From the NCBI GenBank assembly GCA_964607705.1, contig CAZSLI010000008.1, positions 25,531-89,530 on the forward strand: a stretch of DNA of 64,000 nt, written 5' to 3'. Of this stretch, positions 25,436 to 35,817 are shown piece after piece. Positions within the stretch are counted from its first letter, which is position 1; each line of letters starts with the position of its first letter. The notes under the pieces are model-generated. The model worked only from the letters and a program-made list of their open reading frames with translations. It was not told where the DNA came from and did not search any database. Made by a program: the position numbers and the translations under genes. Origin of the DNA: CAZSLI01 sp964607705. GTDB lineage: Bacteria > Actinomycetota > Coriobacteriia > Anaerosomatales > PHET01.

Positions 25436-26640
25436 GCGATCCTCGCAACATCGTCGCGCACGCCGGTTGGCTGAGTCCCGAGTCGCCAGCCGAGCCGCTC
25501 ACGCTGCCGTCGTCGCTCAAGCGCGTGCCGCGCGGCATCGACGAGGTCATGACCGAGCACCTGATCGTCAACATGGGCCCGCAGCACCCGTCCACGCACG
25601 GAGTCCTGCGCGTACTGCTCGAGCTCGACGGTGAGGAGATCGTCGGAGCCGAGACCATCGTCGGCTACCTGCACCGCGGCATCGAGAAGCTCGCCGAGCA
25701 CCGGCGCTACAACGCGGTGGGCACCCTGATGGACCGCGGCGACTACATATCCGGCATCATGAACGAGCTCGCCTTCGCGCTGGCTGCCGAGAAGGTCGCC
25801 GGCATCGAGGTTCCTCGGCGGGCCAACTGGCTGCGCGTGCTGTTCAGCGAACTCAACCGGCTCGCCAGCCATCTGGTCTGGTATGGAACGATGGGTCTCG
25901 ACGCGGGCGGCATGGGCCAGTTCCTCTACGCGGTGCGCGACCGCGAGAACCTCCTCGATATCCTCGAGGACGTCACCGGTCAGCGCATGATGTTCAACTA
26001 CGTGCGTCCCGGCGGCGTCGTTAACGACATCACCACCACTGCGGAGCGCAAGATACGCGCGTTCCTCGAGACGATCGACACCTACATCGAAGAACACCAT
26101 GCGCTCCTCGGCGGCAACGAGATCTTCCAGGGCCGCATGCGGGGCGTCGGCGTCATTACCCGCGAGATGGCGATGGCGTTCGGCCTCACGGGCGCCAACT
26201 TGCGCGCGAGCGGCCTTTCCTTCGACATCCGCCGCGACCGCCCTTATGCCGCCTACGACGAGATGGACTTCGAAGTCCCGGTCGCCGAGGACGGCGACTG
26301 CTACGCGCGCTACCTCGTGCGCATGGAAGAGATGCGGCAGTCCGTGCGCATCATCCGTCAGTGCATGGACGGCATGCCCGAAGGCGAGCACACCGCAAAG
26401 GTCGCCAAGGTGCTGCGCCCGCCTGCGGGCGAGGCGTATGCGGCCGTCGAGTCGCCGCGCGGTGAACTCGGCGTGTACCTCGTTAGCGACGGCACCGAGC
26501 ACCCCTACCGCATGCGGTATCGCCCGCCGGCGCTGTTCGCACTGCAGGCTGGCGAGGCGCTGCTTCCGGGCTTGCTGCTGGCTGATGCCGTGGTCGCGCT
26601 CGGCTCGCTCGACTTCGTCCTCGGGGAGATCGACCGATGA
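25432..26640 (+). CDS. nuoD: Complex I subunit NuoD
   Basis: 402 residues from the ATG overlapping the nuoC stop. Signatures: NMGPQHPSTHGVLRV, GYLHRGIEKLAEHRRY, NELNRLASHLVWYG-like segment, and ASGLSFDIRRDRPYAAYDEMDFEVP. NuoD forms the quinone site with NuoB. About 35 residues precede the usual family start. It overlaps nuoH by 4 nt. Confidence 0.97.
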   Translation: MSDPRNIVAHAGWLSPESPAEPLTLPSSLKRVPRGIDEVMTEHLIVNMGPQHPSTHGVLRVLLELDGEEIVGAETIVGYLHRGIEKLAEHRRYNAVGTLMDRGDYISGIMNELAFALAAEKVAGIEVPRRANWLRVLFSELNRLASHLVWYGTMGLDAGGMGQFLYAVRDRENLLDILEDVTGQRMMFNYVRPGGVVNDITTTAERKIRAFLETIDTYIEEHHALLGGNEIFQGRMRGVGVITREMAMAFGLTGANLRASGLSFDIRRDRPYAAYDEMDFEVPVAEDGDCYARYLVRMEEMRQSVRIIRQCMDGMPEGEHTAKVAKVLRPPAGEAYAAVESPRGELGVYLVSDGTEHPYRMRYRPPALFALQAGEALLPGLLLADAVVALGSLDFVLGEIDR

Positions 26641-27638
26641 GCCCCGTGCTGACAGCGCTGCTACGCATCGTCGCCGCCCTCGGGCTCATGCTCGCGAACG
26701 GTGTCGTGCTCATCTACATGCTCCGCAAAGTGCTCGGCCACCTGCACGTGCGACTCGGACCGACCGAGTTGGGTCCCGCAGGCATGCTGCAGACGACGGC
26801 CGATGTCCTGAAGCTGCTCTCCAAGGAAGACATCACGCCCACCGGCGTCGACCGCGTACTGTTCTTCATCGCGCCTGCGATGGTGTTCGTGCCGTCGCTG
26901 GCCGCCTACGCGGCCATCCCGTTCTCGGACAGCTGGGTCATTGCCGACCTGAACCTCGGACTACTCTTCACGCTCGCGATCCTGTCGGTTGTGCCGCTTG
27001 GGATCGTCGCGGCTGGTTGGTCGAGCGCCAACAAGTGGTCGCTCATCGGCGGCATGCGTGCCGTGGCTCAGCAGATCACCTACGAGGTGCCCCTGCTGCT
27101 CGCGGCGTTGCCTCCGGTGATGCTGGCGGGGTCGCTCAACCTCGGAGACATCGTACGGGCACAGCAGGGCTGGATCTGGTTCTGGCTGCCATGTCTGCCC
27201 GCATTCCTGCTCTTCGTCGCAGCCGGGCTGGTCGAGTCCAACCAGACGCCCTTCGACATGTCGGAGGCCGAGTCCGAGCTCGTTGCCGGTTTCGCCACCG
27301 AGTACTCGTCGATGAAGTTCGGCCTGCTCTTCCTCTCCGAGTTCAGCAACACGTTCATCTTCGCGAGCCTCATCGTCACGCTGTTCTTCGGCGGATGGAC
27401 GTTGCCGTTCGTGCCTGGTGTGGTCACCGAGAGCATCGGCGGCCCGATCATCTTCATGGTCAAGACCTACCTCGTGATCTTCGTGCTCATGTGGATCCGA
27501 GGGACGCTGCCGCGCGTGCGCATCGACCAGATGCTCTCCGTGGGATGGAAGGTCCTGTTGCCCGCCTCGCTCCTCTGGGTCATGGTCACCGCGGCCGCGA
27601 TCAAGATCGCCCCGGCCCTGTTCGGGGGTGTCCGATGA
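26637..27638 (+). CDS. nuoH: Complex I membrane subunit NuoH
   Basis: 333 residues, eight or nine membrane helices. Family motifs: LGPTELGPAGMLQTTADVLKLLSKEDITP in the first loop, ESNQTPFDMSEAESELVAGFATEYSSMKFGLLF, and IRGTLPRVRIDQM. NuoH joins the quinone chamber to the proton-pumping arm. ATGA overlaps on both sides. Confidence 0.97.
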   Translation: MSPVLTALLRIVAALGLMLANGVVLIYMLRKVLGHLHVRLGPTELGPAGMLQTTADVLKLLSKEDITPTGVDRVLFFIAPAMVFVPSLAAYAAIPFSDSWVIADLNLGLLFTLAILSVVPLGIVAAGWSSANKWSLIGGMRAVAQQITYEVPLLLAALPPVMLAGSLNLGDIVRAQQGWIWFWLPCLPAFLLFVAAGLVESNQTPFDMSEAESELVAGFATEYSSMKFGLLFLSEFSNTFIFASLIVTLFFGGWTLPFVPGVVTESIGGPIIFMVKTYLVIFVLMWIRGTLPRVRIDQMLSVGWKVLLPASLLWVMVTAAAIKIAPALFGGVR

Positions 27639-28108
27639 GCATCTGGGGCACCGGCATCCTCAAGGGCATGCTGATCTCGATGAAGAACATGTTCCGCGGG
27701 CCGATCACGGTCCAGTACCCGCGGGAGCGCGTCGAGCTGCCCGAGCGCGCGCGCTGGGCGGTCGAGATGAAACTCGACGAGGATGGCCAGCACAAGTGCA
27801 CCGCCTGCCTGGCCTGCCAGAAGGCGTGCCCGGACTACATCATCGATATTCACGTGACCACCGACGCCGAGCGCAATAAGCACATCGACGCTTGGCACTA
27901 CGAGCTCGGGGCCTGCATGATGTGCGGCCTGTGCGTCGAGGCATGTCCGTTCGACGCGATCTGCATGGGCAAGGACTACGAGCTCGCGACCACGAGACCC
28001 GACGCACTGGAGATGGACCTGCTCCATGACGTCCCTGCCGCCAAGCCGAAGCGCAAGGCCGCCGCGCCCCGCCCCGCCGTCGTCGAGGAGGTGCCCGCCG
28101 ATGAATGA
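27635..28108 (+). CDS. nuoI: Complex I subunit NuoI (two [4Fe-4S] clusters)
   Basis: 157 residues from the ATG overlapping the nuoH stop; the same frame is open far upstream as a shadow over nuoD and nuoH. Two ferredoxin motifs, CTACLACQKACP and CMMCGLCVEACP, supply N6a and N6b. The C-terminal ~30 residues are Lys/Pro/Ala/Val-rich. In complexes without NuoEFG, NuoI is the likely entry point for electrons from a soluble donor such as ferredoxin. Confidence 0.96.
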   Translation: MSIWGTGILKGMLISMKNMFRGPITVQYPRERVELPERARWAVEMKLDEDGQHKCTACLACQKACPDYIIDIHVTTDAERNKHIDAWHYELGACMMCGLCVEACPFDAICMGKDYELATTRPDALEMDLLHDVPAAKPKRKAAAPRPAVVEEVPADE

Positions 28109-28610
28109 CGCTCTCTACACCGGAGTCTTCGCCCTTCTCGCTATCACGGCGGTGGGCGGCGCCGTGGCCATGCTTGCGTCGCGCAACGTCGTGCACGCCG
28201 CATTCTGGCTGCTTGCCGTCTCGGCGTCGGCCGCGGGGCTGTTCGCACTGCTGCAGGCGAGCTACATCGCGCTGGTCCAATTGCTCGTCTATGCCGGCGC
28301 GGTGGCGATCCTCAACATATTCACGATCATGATCACGATGCGGCAGCGCGAGGACGCCGTTCGCGCTCGCGACTTCTCCTGGCCCGGCGCTCTCCTGGCC
28401 GTTGCCTTCTTCGCTCTGGTGATGCTCGCTGTCTTCGGCGGGGGATCGCTCCCGCTTGTCCCGGCGCCCGAGACGTTCCCCGGCATCGCCGAGTTCGGTC
28501 AGATGCTGTTCTCGATGGACGGCTGGGCCCTACCGTTCGAGATCGCCTCGCTCGTGCTCACGGCCGCCCTGGTGGCTGCTGTCTGGTGGTCAAGGGAGGG
28601 AGACGAGTGA
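28101..28610 (+). CDS. nuoJ: Complex I membrane subunit NuoJ
   Basis: 169 residues from the ATG at 28101, overlapping nuoI by 8 nt. Five membrane helices; the family segments RNVVHAAFWLLAVSASAAGLFALL and YIALVQLLVYAGAVAILNIFTIMIT, the latter with the pi-bulge tyrosine region. Ends in an overlap with nuoK. Confidence 0.95.
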   Translation: MNDALYTGVFALLAITAVGGAVAMLASRNVVHAAFWLLAVSASAAGLFALLQASYIALVQLLVYAGAVAILNIFTIMITMRQREDAVRARDFSWPGALLAVAFFALVMLAVFGGGSLPLVPAPETFPGIAEFGQMLFSMDGWALPFEIASLVLTAALVAAVWWSREGDE

Positions 28611-28921
28611 TGCCGATAGGGCTGAGCGCATACCTCGTCCTCGCAGCCGCCCTCTTCTCCCTGGGCCTCTTCGGCGCCGTTTCCAAGCGTGGCGCCGTCC
28701 AGGTGCTCATGTCCCTTGAGCTGATGTCGGTCGCGGTCAACCTCAACCTGGTGGCGTTCTCTCGCTACGTATCCCCGGTCGCGATGACCGGTCAGTTCTT
28801 CACCGTCTTCGTCATGATCGTCTCCGCTGCCGAGATCGGCCTGGGCCTGGCGCTCGTCGTCGCGATCTTCCGGGATGCGCGCTCCTCGGAGATCGACCGA
28901 CTCACGGAGTTGAAGGGCTAG
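28610..28921 (+). CDS. nuoK: Complex I membrane subunit NuoK
   Basis: 103 residues from the ATG that overlaps the nuoJ stop (TGATG); a GTG one codon upstream is possible. Three helices with the conserved Glu in MSLELMSVAVNLNLVAF and AAEIGLGLALVVAIFR. Antiporter-like minimal subunit of the proton-pumping arm. Confidence 0.95.
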   Translation: MPIGLSAYLVLAAALFSLGLFGAVSKRGAVQVLMSLELMSVAVNLNLVAFSRYVSPVAMTGQFFTVFVMIVSAAEIGLGLALVVAIFRDARSSEIDRLTELKG

Positions 28922-28922
28922 C

Positions 28923-30833
28923 ATGGCGTGGGTAGCGCTCATACCGATGCTTCCGGCGCTCGCCTTCGCGGCGTTCCTGCCGATGCCCCGGCGCTGGCGT
29001 AATCGCCTGCTCTGGCTCCCGGTCGCCGCTATCACCGGTTCGTTGGCGCTCTCCATCGCGGCGCTGGTGCAAGTGTGGCCGGCGAGTGAAGGCGAAGTCG
29101 TGTGGGAGGCGGGCTGGCAGTTCGCCCAGATCGGCGGCGCGCCGCTCAATCTCAGCATGGCGCTCGACCCGCTTGCGGCGGTCACCCTGGTGATGGTGAG
29201 CATCGTGGGCACGTGCGTTCAGTTCTATTCACTCGGCTACATGCACAAGGATCTCCGCGAAGGCTGGTACTTCGCCGTCCTCTCGCTGTTCACGGCAGCC
29301 ATGTTGGCGTTGGTGCTCTCGTCCGACCTGCTTCTCACATTCGGCATGTGGGAGCTCATGGGGCTGTGCAGCTACCTGCTCATCGGCTTCTGGTACGAGC
29401 TCGAGGCGCCGAGAAGGGCGTCGCAGAAGGCGTTCCTGACCACGCGCGTGGGCGACCTCGGGTTCCTCGTCGCGCTCTTCGTCGTGTTCGCCAACACGGG
29501 AAGCTTTGAGCTGCATCAGGCGCTTCAGACGGTTCCGTCGTGGGCGCCCGGCGCCGCGGTCGCGGCCTCGATCGGTCTGTTGTGGGCGGCGATGGGGAAG
29601 TCGGCGCAGATGCCACTGCACGTCTGGCTACCGGATGCGATGGCTGGTCCCACGCCCGCCTCGGCGCTCATTCACGCCGCGACCATGGTCGCCGCCGGCG
29701 TCTTCGTGATCGCGAGGACCCTGCCGATCTTCGAGCACGCGCCGGCAGTCATGACGGCGATGCTCGTCATCGGCGCCGTCACGGCTTTGGCGGGCGGCCT
29801 GCTCGCCGCTGTGCAGCACGACGTCAAGAAGGTCGCCGCCTACTCCACTATCAGCCAGCTGGGGCTCATGTTCGTGGCGCTCGGTGCCGGTAGCGCGGTC
29901 GCAGCGCTGTTCCACCTGACCACCCACGCGTTCTTCAAGTCACTCATCTTCCTCGGTGCGGGCGTGATCATCCACGCCGCGCACACGCAGGACATGCGCG
30001 AGATGGGCGGACTAGCGAAGCATCTTCCCGTGACGACCGCGACGTTCACGGTCGGCGCGTTGGCGCTTGCCGGCGTCCCGCCCTTCGCCGGGTTCTTCAG
30101 CAAGGACGAGATCCTCGCGCTCCTGCTGCATGAGCATCACTACATCACATTCGGGATCGTCGTCCTCGCATCGCTCGTCACGGCGTTCTACGTGACCCGC
30201 CTGTGGTTCCGCGTCTTCTCCGGTCCGGAACAGGCCGAGGAGTTGCACGAGGGTCACAAATCCATGCTTATCCCGATGATGGTGCTTGCCCTCATCACGA
30301 CGATCGCCGGCTTCGGCACGACGATCTACGCCGGGCTGCTCGGTCATGAGGGCGAGTGGCCGGCCCCCGGTATGTGGTTGCTGTCCATCGTCATCGCCGG
30401 CATCGGCATCGGCATCGGCTGGTGGGTCTATGGCCGCCAGACCGTTGTGGTCAACACGAGCGTTTGGAAGCGCCGCTTTGGTGCCGCTTACTCGGCGCTC
30501 ACGATGAAGCTGTACTTCGATGCGGTCTACGACCTGCTCTTCGTGCGCGGCTACATGGCATTCACGCAGTACGCCGCACGTTTCGACATGCGCGGGGTCG
30601 ACGGCGTCGTCAACGGAGTCGCTCGCGGATGGGTGCGTGCCACGGGAGCTGCATGGCGGTTCGACGGCACGGTCGTCGACGGTGTGGTCAACGCGCTCGC
30701 ATCGGTCTCCAAGCGTGCCGGCACCGCTCTGCGCGGTCTGCAGACCGGCCGCCTGCAGAGTTACCAGCGTCTTGTCCTGGGAGCCGTCGTGCTCCTGATG
30801 CTCTACTACGTGTTCTTGGTTAAGGGGGCCTAG
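28923..30833 (+). CDS. nuoL: Complex I proton-pumping subunit NuoL
   Basis: 636 residues. Antiporter-like core with FGMWELMGLCSYLLIGFWYE (the Glu), KSAQMPLHVWLPDAMAGPTPASALIHAATMVAAGVF (the Lys and His), HDVKKVAAYSTISQLGLM, and a long C-terminal region forming the lateral helix. Last helix near residues 612-632. One of three pumping subunits; followed immediately by nuoM with no gap. Confidence 0.97.
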   Translation: MAWVALIPMLPALAFAAFLPMPRRWRNRLLWLPVAAITGSLALSIAALVQVWPASEGEVVWEAGWQFAQIGGAPLNLSMALDPLAAVTLVMVSIVGTCVQFYSLGYMHKDLREGWYFAVLSLFTAAMLALVLSSDLLLTFGMWELMGLCSYLLIGFWYELEAPRRASQKAFLTTRVGDLGFLVALFVVFANTGSFELHQALQTVPSWAPGAAVAASIGLLWAAMGKSAQMPLHVWLPDAMAGPTPASALIHAATMVAAGVFVIARTLPIFEHAPAVMTAMLVIGAVTALAGGLLAAVQHDVKKVAAYSTISQLGLMFVALGAGSAVAALFHLTTHAFFKSLIFLGAGVIIHAAHTQDMREMGGLAKHLPVTTATFTVGALALAGVPPFAGFFSKDEILALLLHEHHYITFGIVVLASLVTAFYVTRLWFRVFSGPEQAEELHEGHKSMLIPMMVLALITTIAGFGTTIYAGLLGHEGEWPAPGMWLLSIVIAGIGIGIGWWVYGRQTVVVNTSVWKRRFGAAYSALTMKLYFDAVYDLLFVRGYMAFTQYAARFDMRGVDGVVNGVARGWVRATGAAWRFDGTVVDGVVNALASVSKRAGTALRGLQTGRLQSYQRLVLGAVVLLMLYYVFLVKGA

Positions 30834-32291
30834 GTGCTCAGCTGGATAGTCTTCCTCCCGCTCATCGGCGTCGTCGCCTGTGCGATGCTGCCCAGGTCGA
30901 GCGCGATGGCTGCTCGTTGGGTGGCTCTCGCGATCACGGGCGTCGATCTGCTGCTGGCCGTCTTCATGGTGTATCGCTTCCAGGCCGGCGGCGGCTTGCA
31001 GTTTGTCGAGCGTTACGACTGGGTGCCCCAGGTCAACATCCATTACTTCCTCGGTGTCGACGGCATCTCGATGCCGCTCGTGGCGCTCTCGGCTCTGCTG
31101 ACGTTCCTCGCGGTGCTTGCGAGCTGGAAGATCGAGAAGTCGCCCCAGTTCTACTTCGCGATGCTGCTGCTCCTCGAAGTCGGCATGAACGGCGTCTTCT
31201 CGGCGCTCGACTTCGTGCTCTTCTATGTGTTCTGGGAGCTCGTGCTCGTGCCGATGTACTTCCTCATCGCGCAGTGGGGTGGTCCGAGACGCCAGTACGC
31301 GGCGATCAAGTTCTTCCTCTACACGCTTCTGGGCTCGGTGTTCATGCTGGTGGGCGTCGTGGCCCTCTACCTTCAGACCGGGACCTTCGACGTGATCGAA
31401 CTCGCCAAGATCGGCGGTTCGCTTCCGGCGCAGTTCCAGTGGTGGGTCTTCCTCGCGTTCTTCCTCGGCTTCGCCGTGAAGGTCCCGGTGTTCCCGCTGC
31501 ACACCTGGTTGCCTGACGCGCACGTCGAGGCGCCCACCGCCGGCTCCGTCCTTCTCGCCGGCGTGCTGCTCAAGATGGGCACGTACGGCTTCATGCGCAT
31601 GTCGTTGCCGATCCTGCCCGACGCATTCCAGTCATGGCAGTGGTTCCTCGGCCTCATCGCGGCGGTCTCGATCGTCTACGGCGCGGCCGTGGCGTTTGCC
31701 CAGGCAGACATCAAGAAGCTCGTGGCGTATTCGTCGGTGTCGCACATGGGCTTTGCGATGCTCGGCATCGCGTCGGGCACCGCGGCGGGACTGTCGGGAG
31801 CCATGGCCGTCAACATCAGCCACGGTCTCGTCACCGGCATGCTGTTCCTGATGGTCGGCATGATCTACGACCGCACCCATACTCGACAGATCTCGGAACT
31901 GTCGGGGCTCTCCGCTCAGATGCCGGTGATTGCGGGCCTGCTCGCGTTCGCGTCTTTCGCTTCGATGGGCCTGCCCGGACTCTCGGGGTTCGTCGGCGAG
32001 TTCCTCTCGCTGCTCGGAGGCTGGCTCTCCCAGGCGGTGCCCGCATGGATGGTCATCGTCTCGGCGGTGGGAGTCCTGCTGGGCGCGGCGTACATGCTGT
32101 GGATGCTTCAGCGCGTCGCTTTTGGCCAGCCGAGCCACATCGTGGCCGACCAGTCTGACGCCACTCCGCGCGAGCTCATCACCGTCGCGCCGCTCCTCGT
32201 GCTGATCGTCGTGCTTGGCATGTACTGGTCGGCGCTCCTCGTCTACGTCGATCCGGCCGCCACGGCGCTCGCCAAACTGGTGGGGGCGTAG
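30834..32291 (+). CDS. nuoM: Complex I proton-pumping subunit NuoM
   Basis: 485 residues from the GTG directly after the nuoL stop. FYVFWELVLVPMYFLIAQWGG, KVPVFPLHTWLPDAHVEAPTAGSVLLAGVLLKMGTYG, and ADIKKLVAYSSVSHMGF are diagnostic, with the ion-path Glu, Lys and His. Next gene nuoN starts at once after the stop. Confidence 0.97.
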   Translation: MLSWIVFLPLIGVVACAMLPRSSAMAARWVALAITGVDLLLAVFMVYRFQAGGGLQFVERYDWVPQVNIHYFLGVDGISMPLVALSALLTFLAVLASWKIEKSPQFYFAMLLLLEVGMNGVFSALDFVLFYVFWELVLVPMYFLIAQWGGPRRQYAAIKFFLYTLLGSVFMLVGVVALYLQTGTFDVIELAKIGGSLPAQFQWWVFLAFFLGFAVKVPVFPLHTWLPDAHVEAPTAGSVLLAGVLLKMGTYGFMRMSLPILPDAFQSWQWFLGLIAAVSIVYGAAVAFAQADIKKLVAYSSVSHMGFAMLGIASGTAAGLSGAMAVNISHGLVTGMLFLMVGMIYDRTHTRQISELSGLSAQMPVIAGLLAFASFASMGLPGLSGFVGEFLSLLGGWLSQAVPAWMVIVSAVGVLLGAAYMLWMLQRVAFGQPSHIVADQSDATPRELITVAPLLVLIVVLGMYWSALLVYVDPAATALAKLVGA

Positions 32292-33647
32292 ATGACGGGC
32301 TACGGCCTCATCGTTCCCGAGCTGCTGCTTCTCGCAGGTGTCGCGTGGGCGCTGTTCGCCGAGCGTCTTCCCGGGCGTGATGGCGGCGCTGCGCTCGCCG
32401 GCGCGGTGCTCGCGCTGGCGGCGGCGGCAGTTGCGGCGCTCGCGCCCGTCGGCGCCGAGCTCTTCGGCGGCGTGCTGGTCTTCAGCGCGACGGCGCGGTT
32501 CGCCCGTGTGGGCGTCGCTCTCGTCACGGCGCTGTGGCTCCTGTGGTCGTCGAGCGGCGCCCCGGGACGTATCCGTGAGGCGGTGGCGCTCGCGCAGCTC
32601 GCGGCGATCGGCGGCCTGCTGATGTGCGCTGCGGCCGAGCTCATCACGCTCGTGCTTGCGATCGAGCTCGCCACTATGCCCGCCTACGTCCTCGTCGGCT
32701 ACCGCAAGCGGCGTTCGACCGGCCTTGAGGGCGCGCTCAAGTACTTCTTGCTCTCCATGCTCACGTCTCTCGTGATGATGTACGGGATGTCGTTCCTCTT
32801 CGGCGTCACCGGCACGACGAAGTTCATGGCCTTCGATCTCTCAGAAGCCGGGACACTCGGACTGATGGCCGTGCTGCTCACCTACGTCGGCCTGTTCGCC
32901 AAGCTGTCCGCCGCGCCCTTCCACTACTGGACTCCGGACGCCTACGAAGGCGCTGAGGCGTGGTCGGTGGCGTTCGTGTCGACAGTGCCCAAGCTCGCCG
33001 GAGCGGTCGCTATCGTGCACTTGACCGCGGCGCTGGCACCTACGGCGACTGCCCTGGCCCCCGCGCTCATTGCCGTGGCCGCCGCATCCATGCTGCTCGG
33101 CAACCTGGCTGCGCTCAACCAGACAGACCTGCGCCGGCTCATGGCGTACTCTGGCGTGGCCCACACCGGCTACCTACTGCTCGCGGTGGGCGCCCAGACC
33201 CAGCGCGGCTACGTCGCGGCCGTCTTCTATGCGCTCGCCTACGCGATCCCGTCGCTCGCCATCATGCTGGTGGCTGCCGAGGAAGGGCCTGCGATCGAGG
33301 ACTTCGGCGGCCTCGCCGCACGCCGCCCCCTGGTTGCCTGGTCGGTCGTCCTGATGCTCGCCTCGCTCATCGGCATCCCGCCGCTCATCGGCTTCTTCGG
33401 TAAGTTCTCGCTCTTCACCGCGTCGCTCGATGCCGGCCTTGCGCCGTGGGTGGTGCTCGCGGTCGTGATGAGTGTCGTCTCGGCCGGCTACTACCTGCGG
33501 ATCGTCAGGGCGATGTTCTTCAGCGAGCGCGAGACCGCGGCTGAGGCCCAGAAGCGCACCTGCACGGCGGTCGTGGTGGGTTGCGCGGCGCTCACGCTCG
33601 CGTTCGGTTTGCTCGCCGGACCGCTGCTGGGGATGCTCGGCGCCTAG
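32292..33647 (+). CDS. nuoN: Complex I proton-pumping subunit NuoN
   Basis: 451 residues. ELATMPAYVLVGYRKRRSTGLEGALKYFLL, KLSAAPFHYWTPDAYEGAE and LNQTDLRRLMAYSGVAHTGY match the family. Last gene of the operon: no nuoE, nuoF or nuoG is present before, within or after it in this window. No strong terminator hairpin follows. Confidence 0.96.
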   Translation: MTGYGLIVPELLLLAGVAWALFAERLPGRDGGAALAGAVLALAAAAVAALAPVGAELFGGVLVFSATARFARVGVALVTALWLLWSSSGAPGRIREAVALAQLAAIGGLLMCAAAELITLVLAIELATMPAYVLVGYRKRRSTGLEGALKYFLLSMLTSLVMMYGMSFLFGVTGTTKFMAFDLSEAGTLGLMAVLLTYVGLFAKLSAAPFHYWTPDAYEGAEAWSVAFVSTVPKLAGAVAIVHLTAALAPTATALAPALIAVAAASMLLGNLAALNQTDLRRLMAYSGVAHTGYLLLAVGAQTQRGYVAAVFYALAYAIPSLAIMLVAAEEGPAIEDFGGLAARRPLVAWSVVLMLASLIGIPPLIGFFGKFSLFTASLDAGLAPWVVLAVVMSVVSAGYYLRIVRAMFFSERETAAEAQKRTCTAVVVGCAALTLAFGLLAGPLLGMLGA

Positions 33648-33760
33648 TCGAGGCAGGGTCGCCAGCCGCACCTTCTTCTCCTGCGTGGAGAGGATGTGGA
33701 GGGTTTCGAGCGGCTTCATGGAGAAGTGACCCGGATACGCACTCGGGTATCTAGAATGCT

Positions 33761-33777
33761 ATCTGTGAGTAACAGAT
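33761..33777 (+). promoter_or_regulatory. Candidate operator palindrome upstream of the HtrA gene
   Basis: ATCTGT-GAGTA-ACAGAT, a perfect 6-bp inverted repeat with a 5-nt centre, lies 4 nt downstream of a TAGAAT box (33752-33757) and 32 nt before the ATG at 33809. That position around the expected transcription start is typical of a repressor site. An ACCCG/CGGGT repeat (33729-33748) precedes it. Confidence 0.42.
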
Positions 33778-33808
33778 TTCCATTCCTGTCGACCGAGGTG
33801 AACCGCTG

Positions 33809-35242
<1,434 letters not shown>

Positions 35243-35710
35243 GTGCGCATCACGATCGTCGCCGTCGGGCGGCTCAAGGAGCGCTACTGGCGCGACGCCG
35301 CCGAGGAGTACCTCACGCGGATGAGGCCGTTCGGTGACGTGCGTGTCGTCGAGGTGCCCGACCGAGACCCTGGCCGCGGCGGCGAAGCCCGGGCGCTCGC
35401 CGAGGAGGGCGCGGACGTTCTCAAGGCGCTGCCCGACGGCGCCCACGTGGTCGCGCTCGTGATCGGCGGCAGATCGCTGTCGAGCGAGGAGTTCGCCGAG
35501 CGGCTCGAGCGCCTGGCCGTGGACGGCAAGGGGAGCGTGGCCTTCGTCATCGGTGGCTCCCATGGGTTGTCTGCGGATGTGCTGGCGCGCGCCGACGAGC
35601 GCTTGTCCCTCGGCGCCATGACGCTCCCGCACAATCTCGCTCGGGTGGTGCTGATCGAACAGGTGTACCGGGCGTTCAAGATCCGACGCGGCGAGCCGTA
35701 CCACAAGTAG
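35243..35710 (+). CDS. rlmH: 23S rRNA pseudouridine-1915 N3-methyltransferase
   Basis: 155 residues from the GTG right after the HtrA stop. SPOUT-family signatures: IVAVGRLKERYW at the start, FVIGGSHGLS, and the C-terminal LPHNLARVVLIEQVYRAFKIRRGEPYHK. Methylates the pseudouridine at position 1915 in helix 69 of 70S ribosomes. Confidence 0.96.
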   Translation: MRITIVAVGRLKERYWRDAAEEYLTRMRPFGDVRVVEVPDRDPGRGGEARALAEEGADVLKALPDGAHVVALVIGGRSLSSEEFAERLERLAVDGKGSVAFVIGGSHGLSADVLARADERLSLGAMTLPHNLARVVLIEQVYRAFKIRRGEPYHK

Positions 35711-35760
35711 GCCGTCCGGCGCCCCTGTCCTGCCGCGCGGAGGCCGGTTCGGTTTACCGC

Positions 35761-35790
35761 GGTGGCGGCGTCGGGTACGATGCCGCCACC
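35761..35790 (+). other. Inverted repeat upstream of argS
   Basis: GGTGGCGGC (35761-35769) and GCCGCCACC (35782-35790) form a perfect 9-bp stem with a 12-nt loop, 28 nt before the argS start. No T-tract follows, so it may be an mRNA leader structure or a weak terminator for rlmH. Confidence 0.4.
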
Positions 35791-35817
35791 TGTCGGCTTA
35801 TCCCAAACGAGGCGCTC

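Noticed and set aside
26099..28108. Long + strand frame ending with nuoI
   Set aside because: Only the last 158 codons are nuoI; the rest is an out-of-frame reading of nuoD and nuoH.
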